From: JABDDM01 sp038240295
GTDB taxonomy: Bacteria > Bacteroidota > Ignavibacteria > Palsa-1295
DNA: 7,281 nt
NCBI GenBank assembly: GCA_038240295.1
Contig: JBBSDW010000155.1
Location: 1 to 7,281 of the forward strand
Direction of reading: 5' to 3'
The notes under the pieces are model-generated. The model was not told the DNA's origin and made no database searches. It worked only from the letters and a program-made list of their open reading frames with translations. Both the position numbers and the translations under genes were made by a program. Shown in pieces: positions 1 through 5,847 of the stretch (positions are counted from its first letter, which is position 1; each line of letters starts with the position of its first letter).

Positions 1-286
1 CTTCGGAGGCCATTGCACAGAGATGACCACCGTGATCCATCGCGCGATAGATGACTTCGTTCGCGAAATCGTCGAGCTTCTGCACGATCTCCCCCTGAAT
101 ATTCTCACGTTCGGTCGCGCCAAGAATATCGACGAGACCGGCACGGGTAACTTCACGATAGATGATCTTAAATGCGAGCGAGAGATCGCGGAGGATGCCA
201 GAGAAATCTCCGGTACCTTCTGTTGCGCGCTCCTGCTCGATGATGTGTCGCTCGATGGTTACAACTTTATTCTGAACTAATGGCAT
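1..286 (-). CDS. fbp: Class I fructose-1,6-bisphosphatase, N-terminal part (cut by the window edge)
   Basis: Class I FBPase hydrolyses fructose 1,6-bisphosphate to fructose 6-phosphate and phosphate in the cytoplasm, the committed step of gluconeogenesis. The reading frame stays open to base 1, so only the first 95 residues are present out of a usual 330-340. Family landmarks are easy to see: 'RHIIEQER' (13-20), 'TGDFSGILRDL' (25-35), 'AGLVDILGATERENIQGE' (49-66), 'QKLDEFANE' (69-77) and 'LCAMASE' (89-95). The last one is the start of the 'ASEE' segment that supplies metal-binding glutamates. The ATG at 286-284 gives the expected family start; I see no strong Shine-Dalgarno sequence before it. 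It lies 26 bp downstream of dut on the same strand and is probably co-transcribed with it. The catalytic C-terminal half is outside the window. Identification is firm from motifs. Confidence 0.93.
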   Translation of the reverse strand, partial: MPLVQNKVVTIERHIIEQERATEGTGDFSGILRDLSLAFKIIYREVTRAGLVDILGATERENIQGEIVQKLDDFANEVIYRAMDHGGHLCAMASE

Positions 287-312
287 TACTGTGGGTGAAA
301 GAAGAGAAAAAA

Positions 313-756
313 TCAGGCAACTCCAGAATGTCCGAAACCGCCGGTCGAGCGAACCGTCTCGGCGAGCGCCTCGGCTTCGATGATTTCGACGCGTTCGTAT
401 TTTGCGATCACAAGCTGCGCAATACGCGAACCACGCTCGAAGCTGACGGGATGCTTTCCATGATTGATCATGATGATCTTGACTTCGCCGCGGTAATCGG
501 CATCGATCGTCCCTGGCGAATTAAGACAAGTCACGCTATGCTGCAGTGCGAGTCCCGAGCGGGGCCGAACCTGTCCTTCGCAGCCTTCGGGGATTTCGAT
601 CGCAAGACCCGTCGGCACAAGCGTTACAACTCCGGGATCGAGCGTGAGGCTATCGGCGCATCGAAGGTCCATTCCGGAACTATGAAGCGTGGCGTACGCG
701 GGAAGCGGAATGTCGCCGATATCTTCGCGGAGGCGTTTGAAAAGGAGCGTCTGCAT
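313..756 (-). CDS. dut: dUTP diphosphatase (trimeric dUTPase)
   Basis: dUTPase hydrolyses dUTP to dUMP and pyrophosphate, keeping uracil out of DNA and feeding dTMP synthesis. The 147-residue product matches the usual 145-155. All five family motifs are present in order: motif 1 'SSGMDLRCA' (26-34), motif 2 'PRSGLAL' (65-71), motif 3 'GTIDADYRGEV' (82-92, with the catalytic Asp85 and base-stacking Tyr88), motif 4 'GSRIAQLVI' (109-117) and motif 5 'RSTGGFGHSG' (136-145). Motif 5 has His where Ser is commonest, a conservative variation. I chose the ATG at 756-754 because translation from it begins directly with the family's N-terminal strand; a TTG at 807 would add 17 residues with no family resemblance. 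The ribosome site is weak (AGG close to the start). It precedes fbp in a likely two-gene operon and is divergent from the hemerythrin operon. Confidence 0.96.
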   Translation of the reverse strand: MQTLLFKRLREDIGDIPLPAYATLHSSGMDLRCADSLTLDPGVVTLVPTGLAIEIPEGCEGQVRPRSGLALQHSVTCLNSPGTIDADYRGEVKIIMINHGKHPVSFERGSRIAQLVIAKYERVEIIEAEALAETVRSTGGFGHSGVA

Positions 757-781
757 AGGGCCTAAAATGTTCGTTGGTGAT

Positions 782-802
782 CGTGGGATGTCAACACCCA
801 CG
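782..802. repeat. Short GC-rich hairpin in the dut 5' leader
   Basis: CGTGGG at 782-787 pairs perfectly with CCCACG at 797-802 across a 9-base loop. Read on the minus strand, the loop and one arm contain an exact TTGACA hexamer (794-789). The hairpin lies 25 bases before the dut start codon. There is no following T-tract on either strand, so it is not an intrinsic terminator. It could be an operator, a leader RNA structure or chance. Confidence 0.3.
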
Positions 803-878
803 CGCAATAACTAAGCTCCTGTCTTGCCAGATAATTCGGCACATGCTCAAGATACGTGACCATTCTCACTGTAGCGGA

Positions 879-907
879 GTTATAGCCGTTCGTTAAGCGA
901 GCCGCAA
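879..907 (-). promoter_or_regulatory. Candidate sigma70-type promoter for dut-fbp
   Basis: On the minus strand TTGCGG (907-902) and TATAAC (884-879) are separated by exactly 17 bases. The -10 matches the consensus at five of six positions; the -35 matches only TTG. This would give a leader of about 115 bases containing the hairpin at 782-802. An alternative is the perfect TTGACA at 794-789 with a poor -10 (AACATT) 17 bases on, which would make an almost leaderless message. Neither is strong. On the plus strand the same AT-rich spot could act as a weak -10 for the hemerythrin operon. Confidence 0.3.
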
Positions 908-945
908 TGTCGCAGGAAAATCGAGCTATGTCGCAGGAAAGCACG
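904..945 (+). repeat. 21-bp tandem duplication carrying start codon plus ribosome site
   Basis: Units 904-924 and 925-945 are adjacent. Their first 16 bases are identical except for one (GC[A/T] followed by ATGTCGCAGGAAA), and their last five bases have diverged. Each copy contains an ATG and an AGGAAA purine tract. The tract of the first copy (914-919) is positioned 8 bases before the ATG of the second copy (928), and the tract of the second copy (935-940) is 7 bases before the hemerythrin ATG (948). Confidence 0.75.
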
Positions 946-951
946 GGATGA
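907..951 (+). CDS. Possible 14-residue leader peptide overlapping the hemerythrin start
   Basis: A tiny frame reads MSQENRAMSQESTG and ends at TGA 949-951, which overlaps the hemerythrin ATG at 948 as ATGA. This is the same stop/start arrangement seen at the two downstream junctions of the operon. The peptide is an internal duplication of seven codons (MSQENRA, MSQESTG). Its first ATG has only a weak ribosome site, but an internal ATG at 928 has a good AGGAAA eight bases upstream, so a seven-residue version is equally possible. It might couple ribosomes onto the hemerythrin start. It may also be a by-product of the DNA duplication; a frame this short cannot be distinguished from chance without expression data. 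Confidence 0.25.
   Translation: MSQENRAMSQESTG
935..940 (+). promoter_or_regulatory. Ribosome binding site deciding the hemerythrin start
   Basis: AGGAAA lies seven bases before the ATG at 948. It supports 948 as the start of the HHE protein and is duplicated 21 bp upstream (914-919). Confidence 0.6.
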
Positions 952-1688
952 CAAGAATACCGAACGTCGACGCATTTGAAGATCCGATCCAGTTTCTGCG
1001 TGCGATGCATGCTGCGATCCTCGACCGCGTCGCGGAGCTCGAATCGTTGGTCCAACTCGCCAGAACGAGTGAACCCAATTTCGAAGACCCGGTCTGGCCG
1101 GAGCTGCTTCACTTTTTCAGGCGAGTACTTCCAGTCCATGAACAGGACGAAGAGCGTTCGCTCTTTCCGATCCTGATGAAAAAAATGCCTCACTTTGGAT
1201 TTCAGCCGAGAAATTCTCCGAGTGATTTTATTCTTACGAGTCATGACGTCATGAATCAACATGCAGAGTCGCTGGTCGTGCTCTGGCATCTGTATATGGA
1301 CAAGGGGAGGGAAGTGTATGCCGGAGTCTCTACGAAGCCATTTTACGACACTGCGACGGAGCTTGCGAAGATCATTCGCGATCACATCGAGATCGAGAAT
1401 CGCGAAGTTTATGCAAACGCGAATGACTTGCTCACTCCCAACGAACGGAACCGGATCATGGAAACGATCAGGCAGCGCCATCGAAGCTCTGTCGAAATGC
1501 CAACTCCAGTTTACGACGAACCAACAGCAACAATTCCAGTAAATTATTCCATGGAAGAACCAACCGACGCAGTTTCCGAGAGCGAACTTCCGCTCGAAGA
1601 TGATGACAATGATGATGGAGGCGATGGCTATGGCGATGGTGAAGGTGGAGGTGGAGGTGGTATCGCTGATAACGGAAAAAGTCGATGA
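948..1688 (+). CDS. Hemerythrin-like HHE-domain protein with acidic Gly-rich tail
   Basis: Hemerythrin-like proteins use a four-helix bundle to hold a di-iron site through His and Glu/Asp residues, and serve in O2 binding, NO or redox sensing, or iron-centre repair. In this 246-residue protein the expected ligand pattern is visible: His21 in helix 1, His64-x3-Glu68 in 'HEQDEERSLFP' in helix 2, His99/His105 in 'SHDVMNQHAE' in helix 3, and His146-x3-Glu150 in 'DHIEIENREVY' in helix 4. The bundle ends near residue 180. It is followed by a Pro/Thr-rich linker and an acidic, then glycine-rich, probably disordered tail (about 210-240). No signal peptide or membrane segment is seen, so it should be cytoplasmic. 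The stop overlaps the moaA ATG (ATGA), implying translational coupling to molybdenum-cofactor synthesis. It is too diverged for me to assign to a named subfamily such as YtfE/RIC, and the N-terminal Cys domain of ScdA-type proteins is absent. Confidence 0.85.
   Translation: MTRIPNVDAFEDPIQFLRAMHAAILDRVAELESLVQLARTSEPNFEDPVWPELLHFFRRVLPVHEQDEERSLFPILMKKMPHFGFQPRNSPSDFILTSHDVMNQHAESLVVLWHLYMDKGREVYAGVSTKPFYDTATELAKIIRDHIEIENREVYANANDLLTPNERNRIMETIRQRHRSSVEMPTPVYDEPTATIPVNYSMEEPTDAVSESELPLEDDDNDDGGDGYGDGEGGGGGGIADNGKSR
1596..1661 (+). repeat. GAT/GGN-rich low-complexity tract in the hemerythrin tail
   Basis: Codons 217-238 are almost all Asp, Glu or Gly, ending in six glycines encoded by a GGTGGA-like repeat. 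The tract sits about 25 bases before the moaA start. It is in frame and encodes a flexible acidic tail; such repeats are prone to replication slippage. Confidence 0.7.
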
Positions 1689-2668
1689 CGCCGCTCGTCG
1701 ATCGTTTCGGGCGGGTGCATGATTATCTTCGCGTTTCGGTCACCGATAAATGCGATCTGAGGTGCATCTATTGTATGCCCGAAGAAGGCAATGAGTGGCA
1801 GCCAAACGAAAATCTACTTACCTTCGGCGAGATCGAGCGTGTTGTCCGGCTATTCGCCACCAGAGGTGTCACGAAAGTTCGGCTGACGGGCGGCGAACCG
1901 CTTGTTCGGCCACACCTCGATCACCTGGTTCGATCGCTGCGTGAGATCGATGGATTGCAAACCATCGCACTCACAACGAACGCGACGCATCTTGACGAGC
2001 ATGTCGGTGCGCTGCGCTGTGCCGGACTGGATGAGATAACCGTAAGTCTCGATACGCTTCAACCGGATCGGTTCGCCGAAATCACGAAACGCAACGCATT
2101 CGCGAAGGTGTGGCGAGGCATCGAATCGGCGCTTGAGGCTGGCTTCACTCCGCTGAAGATGAATGTCGTTTTAATCACGGGAGTGAACGATGATGAAGTG
2201 CTCGATTTCGTTCGGCTTGCCATGCGCGGCCCGATCGTGGTTCGCTTCATTGAATATATGCCGTTCAAAGACAACGGCTGGAGCACAGCGCGGTTGATCG
2301 GTTACCGTGATGTGCTCGCAGAGATCAAAAGTAATTTTGATGTTGAGCAAGTGCCAGCACTAAGTGCGGGACAAGTCGCCAAGGAATATCTTGTGAACGG
2401 GATCGGACGCATCGGATTCGTCACTTCGATGACGGAAGATTTTTGTTCGAGCTGCAGCCGTATGCGACTAACTTCCGATGGATGTGTCAAGAGCTGTTTG
2501 CATGATGGTGCCGAGTTTCCGCTTCGAGATCTTTTGCGAGCGGGGGCAACGGATGCTGAGCTCGAATCGGTTATCGAGCAGTCGCTTTTCGGCAAACAAG
2601 CGAAGCACGCAGGAATTGGTGAGCTCTATCAGATCGAGAACCGTACGATGATCCAGATCGGCGGATGA
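1685..2668 (+). CDS. moaA: GTP 3',8-cyclase (radical SAM, molybdenum cofactor step 1)
   Basis: MoaA is a cytoplasmic radical-SAM enzyme that converts GTP to 3',8-cyclo-7,8-dihydro-GTP, which MoaC turns into cyclic pyranopterin monophosphate. The 327-residue length is normal. The SAM-binding [4Fe-4S] motif is Cys23-x3-Cys27-x2-Cys30 ('CDLRCIYCMP'), followed by 'RLTGGEPL' (66-73), the SAM-contact motif. The C-terminal substrate-binding cluster is Cys254-x2-Cys257-x13-Cys271 ('CSSCSRMRLTSDG...C'), with an additional non-canonical Cys267. The protein ends in 'IGG', the C-terminal Gly-Gly tail that family members need for activity. The ATG at 1685 overlaps the hemerythrin stop and its own stop overlaps the moeA ATG, so all three are likely one translationally coupled unit. 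No moaC, moaD, moaE or mogA is in the window; they would have to be elsewhere. Confidence 0.97.
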   Translation: MTPLVDRFGRVHDYLRVSVTDKCDLRCIYCMPEEGNEWQPNENLLTFGEIERVVRLFATRGVTKVRLTGGEPLVRPHLDHLVRSLREIDGLQTIALTTNATHLDEHVGALRCAGLDEITVSLDTLQPDRFAEITKRNAFAKVWRGIESALEAGFTPLKMNVVLITGVNDDEVLDFVRLAMRGPIVVRFIEYMPFKDNGWSTARLIGYRDVLAEIKSNFDVEQVPALSAGQVAKEYLVNGIGRIGFVTSMTEDFCSSCSRMRLTSDGCVKSCLHDGAEFPLRDLLRAGATDAELESVIEQSLFGKQAKHAGIGELYQIENRTMIQIGG

Positions 2669-3891
2669 TCTCGCTCGAAGAAGCAGTCGCGCTCATTGAG
2701 CATGAAGCGAGTTATCTCGGCGCGATATCGCTGCCGGTGGCTAAAGCCGTTGGTTACGCACTCGCCGCGCCCATCGTTGCTCGAGTCGATTCTCCAGCGT
2801 TCGATAATTCATCGGTCGACGGCTACGGGATCCAGATGAAAGATCTTCCGCGCGCAATGTCTGCGGGATTGAAGTTGCGAGGGACGATTCATGCAGGCGA
2901 AGTAACGCGAAAAAAGCTTCGATCGCAAGAGACGTTCAAGATCATGACCGGGGCATTCGTCCCGCGTTCAGTCGAGGCGATCGTCATGCGCGAACAAACT
3001 GAAGACGAAGCAGGTCTCGTGCAGATCCTCCGCTCAGTAGTGCTCGGACAAAACATTCGGAAGCGCGGAAGCGAATTCACGAAAGGCGAAACGCTGTTGC
3101 AAAGGGGAACGCGCGTTTCGCCGGCAGTGCTCGGACTCCTTGCTGGACAAGGGATCCAGACGATTCGAGTCGCGAGAAAACCAACGATCGGGATTCTGAT
3201 AACAGGCGATGAACTCAAGCCAATCGGTGCCGATCCTCGAAAGGCGCAGATCAACGATTCGAATTCGCCGATGCTTCGGGCGATGTGTAATTCGCTGGGG
3301 ATTCAAGACGTGAAGATCATCGTAGTCGGTGATCATCCAGCTAAAATTCAGTCGGCGATCCGAAAGCTTTTGGAACGCGAGATCGTGATCGCTGTTGGCG
3401 GTGTCTCGGTTGGCGATCGCGATCTTGTAAAAGATCAACTGGAACTTGCGGGGGTTCGGCGAATATTCTGGGGCATCGACATGAAGCCTGGCAAACCGAA
3501 TTATTTTGGGGTTGTTGGCAAATCATTAGGCAAGCGTAAATCAGGCAAGCATCTTGTTTTTGGTCTTCCAGGAAATCCTGTGTCGGCGGTGATCTCATTC
3601 AAGAAACTGGTCGAGCCGGCGATCAAGAAGATGCAAAGGATCGAAGTAAAGCAGATGAAGCTAAGCGCGACGCTTCAAGGGTCGATCAAACGAGACCGAT
3701 CTCGAGTGGAATATGTGCGAGGGGTTGTATCAGCTGAAGATGGTCTGCTCATCGCACGGCCACGTGCGAATCAAGGATCGGGTATGCTGGGAGGGCTTGC
3801 CGCGGCCAATGCATTGATCCGTATCGAACCGGGAGATCATGCTGCCCAAAGCGGCACAATGGTTGAAGTCGAATTCCTTCGACTACCATAA
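2665..3891 (+). CDS. moeA: Molybdopterin molybdenumtransferase
   Basis: MoeA inserts molybdate into adenylylated molybdopterin to give active molybdenum cofactor in the cytoplasm. The 408-residue product has the usual domain order. N-terminal 'MISLEEAVALI' opens the linker domain, then come 'PAFDNSSVDGYG' (44-55) and 'IMTGAFVP' (93-100). The MogA-like active-site domain carries 'TGDEL' (180-184), 'NDSNSPML' (197-204), 'GGVSVGDRD' (245-253), 'MKPGKP' (273-278, with the substrate-binding lysines) and 'GLPGNPVSA' (300-308). A C-terminal beta-barrel domain follows. The usual SGGVS is preceded here by AV rather than SG, a mild change. The start ATG overlaps the moaA stop as ATGA and no separate strong ribosome site is evident, so it depends on coupling. 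The gene ends seven bases from the convergent tRNA-Gly, and I see no intrinsic terminator after it. Confidence 0.96.
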   Translation: MISLEEAVALIEHEASYLGAISLPVAKAVGYALAAPIVARVDSPAFDNSSVDGYGIQMKDLPRAMSAGLKLRGTIHAGEVTRKKLRSQETFKIMTGAFVPRSVEAIVMREQTEDEAGLVQILRSVVLGQNIRKRGSEFTKGETLLQRGTRVSPAVLGLLAGQGIQTIRVARKPTIGILITGDELKPIGADPRKAQINDSNSPMLRAMCNSLGIQDVKIIVVGDHPAKIQSAIRKLLEREIVIAVGGVSVGDRDLVKDQLELAGVRRIFWGIDMKPGKPNYFGVVGKSLGKRKSGKHLVFGLPGNPVSAVISFKKLVEPAIKKMQRIEVKQMKLSATLQGSIKRDRSRVEYVRGVVSAEDGLLIARPRANQGSGMLGGLAAANALIRIEPGDHAAQSGTMVEVEFLRLP

Positions 3892-3897
3892 ACTATG

Positions 3898-3969
<72 letters not shown>

Positions 3970-3984
3970 AATTCTTGGTGCATG

Positions 3985-3992
3985 CAAATTTA
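3985..3992 (-). promoter_or_regulatory. TAnnTTTG element, candidate tRNA-Gly promoter -7
   Basis: On the minus strand the octamer TAAATTTG (3992-3985) matches the TAnnTTTG -7 element known from Bacteroidota promoters and lies 15 bases before the mature tRNA 5' end, a reasonable place for a tRNA promoter. I do not find a TTG at the expected -33 distance, since that region falls in the G-rich repeat arm. An eight-base match alone is weak. Confidence 0.35.
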
Positions 3993-4001
3993 CGTTTAAA
4001 A

Positions 4002-4215
4002 AGGGAACAGGTAACGGGACACAGGGAACAGGGGGGGATGGGAACGGGGAGTCAGACGCAACGATCGCGATTGTGCGAGATGGAGCAATCGGGCTTGACA
4101 GCCGCGTCGAAAAACTTACATCCGACGGGTTTCGCCAACATTTTCGTTAAGTAAACAAAATTTCAGTTGAAGCAGAAGAAACCATCCCCCCACTGTTCCC
4201 CGTTCGCTGTTCCCT
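4002..4215. repeat. Imperfect G-rich inverted repeat filling the 3970-4234 gap
   Basis: The 265-base gap between tRNA-Gly and the DUF1501 gene has no credible gene. Its ends are inverted copies of a G-rich module. The left arm (about 4002-4042) reads AGGGAACAG ... AACGGG ... GAACAG followed by GGGGGGATGG. The reverse complement of the right arm (4215-4182) reads the same blocks in the same order, with a 7-base insertion in the left arm and a few substitutions. About 140 bases of ordinary sequence lie between them. The right arm starts 20 bases after the DUF1501 stop. The arms are built from GGGAACAG-like subrepeats, which suggests a dispersed intergenic or REP-like element rather than a classical insertion sequence. 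No transposase or clear target-site duplication is visible. Confidence 0.65.
4024..4049 (+). other. Canonical G-quadruplex motif in the left repeat arm
   Basis: Four G-runs of three or more (4024-4026, 4031-4037, 4040-4042, 4046-4049) are separated by loops of 4, 2 and 3 bases, satisfying the G3+N1-7 rule on the plus strand. The right arm has comparable runs on the minus strand but with one 10-base loop. Formation in the cell is untested. Confidence 0.5.
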
Positions 4216-4234
4216 AACCCCTATGCCCTCCCGC

Positions 4235-5827
4235 TCACCGCAAGACCGTCATCTGCTTTGTCAGCGTATTATCAGCCGTCGTTAGCCGATAGAAATATCG
4301 TCCTGAGGGCAAGCCTTCGGGTCTGAACTCGACTCGGTGATTTCCTTCATTGAGCGTGCCTTCGACTGGGCGCGCGACCTCCTGACCTGCCGTATTAAAG
4401 ATTCCAAGCGTTACCGGCGTCGCGGCAGGCAATGCGAATTCGATCGTTGTTGAATTCGTGACGGGGTTCGGATAATTCTGCATCATCATAAATCCGAATC
4501 TCGAACCTGCTGCGGCTGCGACAGCCTTCACCGGTTTGTCCTTGAACAATCCAAGCTTTGTCCACTGAGCATTTGTCGAGAAGGTGTCGGTGCCCGATTG
4601 AGTGAGTACCTTGTGGATCGTGGTATCGTCAACGCCAAGCCACTCGCTCATCATCGTTGCATAAACATTCCGAAAGTCGTGTCGCTGGTCGTAGTTAAGA
4701 TTATCGTAGATCAAATTATCGAGATCGGGATCGTTGCCGAGGATCGTATATTTTACGCGCGTACCAATGACAAAGAGGGGGTAGCTGGAACCATGATCGG
4801 TGCCCGAGCCATTTTCGGCGGGGCGCCGTCCGAACTCGGAATAGGTCATCGTGATCACGTTGTCGGCGACGCCAAATGCTTCGAGGTCGTTCTGGAACGC
4901 CGCGACGGAGTTGTCGAGATCGGTATGACGTGAAGCCTGGCCGGTGAGAAGATCGGAATGGAAGTCATATCCGTTCTGCGTCACAATATAAATTCGCGTC
5001 TTCGAACCGCTTGCGATCAGCTGCGCAACGCTTGCCAGTTGCTGGCCAAGGAGTGTATCGGGATAGACGGTTTTATTCGCGGTAATCGAACGATTGGCGA
5101 GCGTTGAATTATAGACTTCCGTTTCGTGCTGCACGCCTCGAACGTAATCGAGTGATTGATATGCCAGATTCGGATTTGCTGGGATCGGATCGTAGTCGTG
5201 ATAGCTCTTCGTCGTTGGGTCAGGCAACTGGAATACAGGGATCCCCATATCTCCCGACTTGGCATGATAGAGATTGCTGACGATCCTCGTAAAATGGATC
5301 GCAAGCGGATCGGAGCCTGCCGCAACACTCGAAATGTCGAAGGATGGATTCTGCTCGCTGAGAAGTCTTCCGACCCAGCCAGTCGATTTGTAAATATTGG
5401 AATCGGTGCAGGTCTGTACGATATCGGTACCACGAAAATGCGAGAACTCGGGATTTGCGTATCCGACGTTTTGCAGGATCGTCATCCGGCCCGTCTTATA
5501 GAGATCGAATATCTTTGGAAGACTATCGTGCATAGCTAGGCTTCCATGATCGGGCAGCGGGTTGAGCTTCACCGATGGATAATTAATGCGAAGCGTTGGG
5601 CGGATCGAGGTGTAGGTCGGATTGGTGATCGGTACCAGACAGTTGAGTCCATCGTTGCCCCCGGATAGTTGAAGCATCACGAGGATCTGTCCGTTATCGG
5701 CAAGCGTGGAAGGGCCCAGTCCGCCCTTGCCAAAGACTTGCTTTGGTATTCCACCGACCAAAAGCGGAAGCGCGTTGGCAGCCATTCCGATCTGGATCCC
5801 TTTGCGTAAAAAATCGCGACGTTTCAT
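4235..5827 (-). CDS. DUF1501 family exported protein with Tat signal and T9SS sorting domain
   Basis: This 530-residue protein belongs to the DUF1501 family, of unknown function and related to the alkaline phosphatase/sulfatase fold. It begins with a twin-arginine signal, 'MKRRDFLRKG' then a hydrophobic stretch (about 11-27). Family landmarks follow: 'LQLSGGNDGLN' (52-62), 'EFSHFRGTDIVQT' (127-139), 'YSEFGRRPAENGSGTDHG' (329-346, with a possible metal-binding Asp-His pair) and 'HDFRNVYATMM' (383-393). After an Ala-rich linker (431-441) comes a C-terminal domain from 'MQNYPNP' (449-455) to 'GRYFYRLTT' and a basic end, the pattern of the T9SS type A sorting domain. The ATG at 5827 was preferred to the ATG at 5923 because it starts the Tat signal and leaves a 20-bp gap after the DUF1800 gene. 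The start has no clear Shine-Dalgarno. The protein is predicted to be surface-attached or secreted. Confidence 0.92.
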   Translation of the reverse strand: MKRRDFLRKGIQIGMAANALPLLVGGIPKQVFGKGGLGPSTLADNGQILVMLQLSGGNDGLNCLVPITNPTYTSIRPTLRINYPSVKLNPLPDHGSLAMHDSLPKIFDLYKTGRMTILQNVGYANPEFSHFRGTDIVQTCTDSNIYKSTGWVGRLLSEQNPSFDISSVAAGSDPLAIHFTRIVSNLYHAKSGDMGIPVFQLPDPTTKSYHDYDPIPANPNLAYQSLDYVRGVQHETEVYNSTLANRSITANKTVYPDTLLGQQLASVAQLIASGSKTRIYIVTQNGYDFHSDLLTGQASRHTDLDNSVAAFQNDLEAFGVADNVITMTYSEFGRRPAENGSGTDHGSSYPLFVIGTRVKYTILGNDPDLDNLIYDNLNYDQRHDFRNVYATMMSEWLGVDDTTIHKVLTQSGTDTFSTNAQWTKLGLFKDKPVKAVAAAAGSRFGFMMMQNYPNPVTNSTTIEFALPAATPVTLGIFNTAGQEVARPVEGTLNEGNHRVEFRPEGLPSGRYFYRLTTADNTLTKQMTVLR

Positions 5828-5847
5828 ATTCTGTGTTGGCTGGAGTC

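Noticed and set aside
280..765. 161-residue plus-strand frame over dut, and an 85-residue frame at 23-280 over fbp
   Set aside because: Both are antisense shadows of genes with complete motif sets on the minus strand.
757..807. Longer dut start at TTG 807
   Set aside because: The 17 extra residues have no dUTPase similarity and the start codon is rare; ATG 756 starts the family's first strand.
762..1481. 239-residue open frame on the minus strand across the hemerythrin gene
   Set aside because: It is antisense to a protein with an intact HHE ligand pattern, a good ribosome site and ATGA coupling. The antisense translation shows no recognisable family and runs over the intergenic region.
3867..3884. 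7-bp hairpin with TTCC loop at the end of moeA as a terminator for moeA or tRNA-Gly
   Set aside because: The stem is perfect but there is no T-tract on either strand, and it lies within moeA codons.
4095..4121. TTGACA at 4095-4100 as a plus-strand promoter
   Set aside because: No acceptable -10 lies at 16-18 bases and there is no plus-strand gene downstream for it to serve.
3970..4234. Insertion-sequence remnant or integration site next to the tRNA
   Set aside because: No transposase or integrase fragment, and no repeat of the tRNA 3' end, is present in the window; the inverted repeat is recorded only as a repeat.
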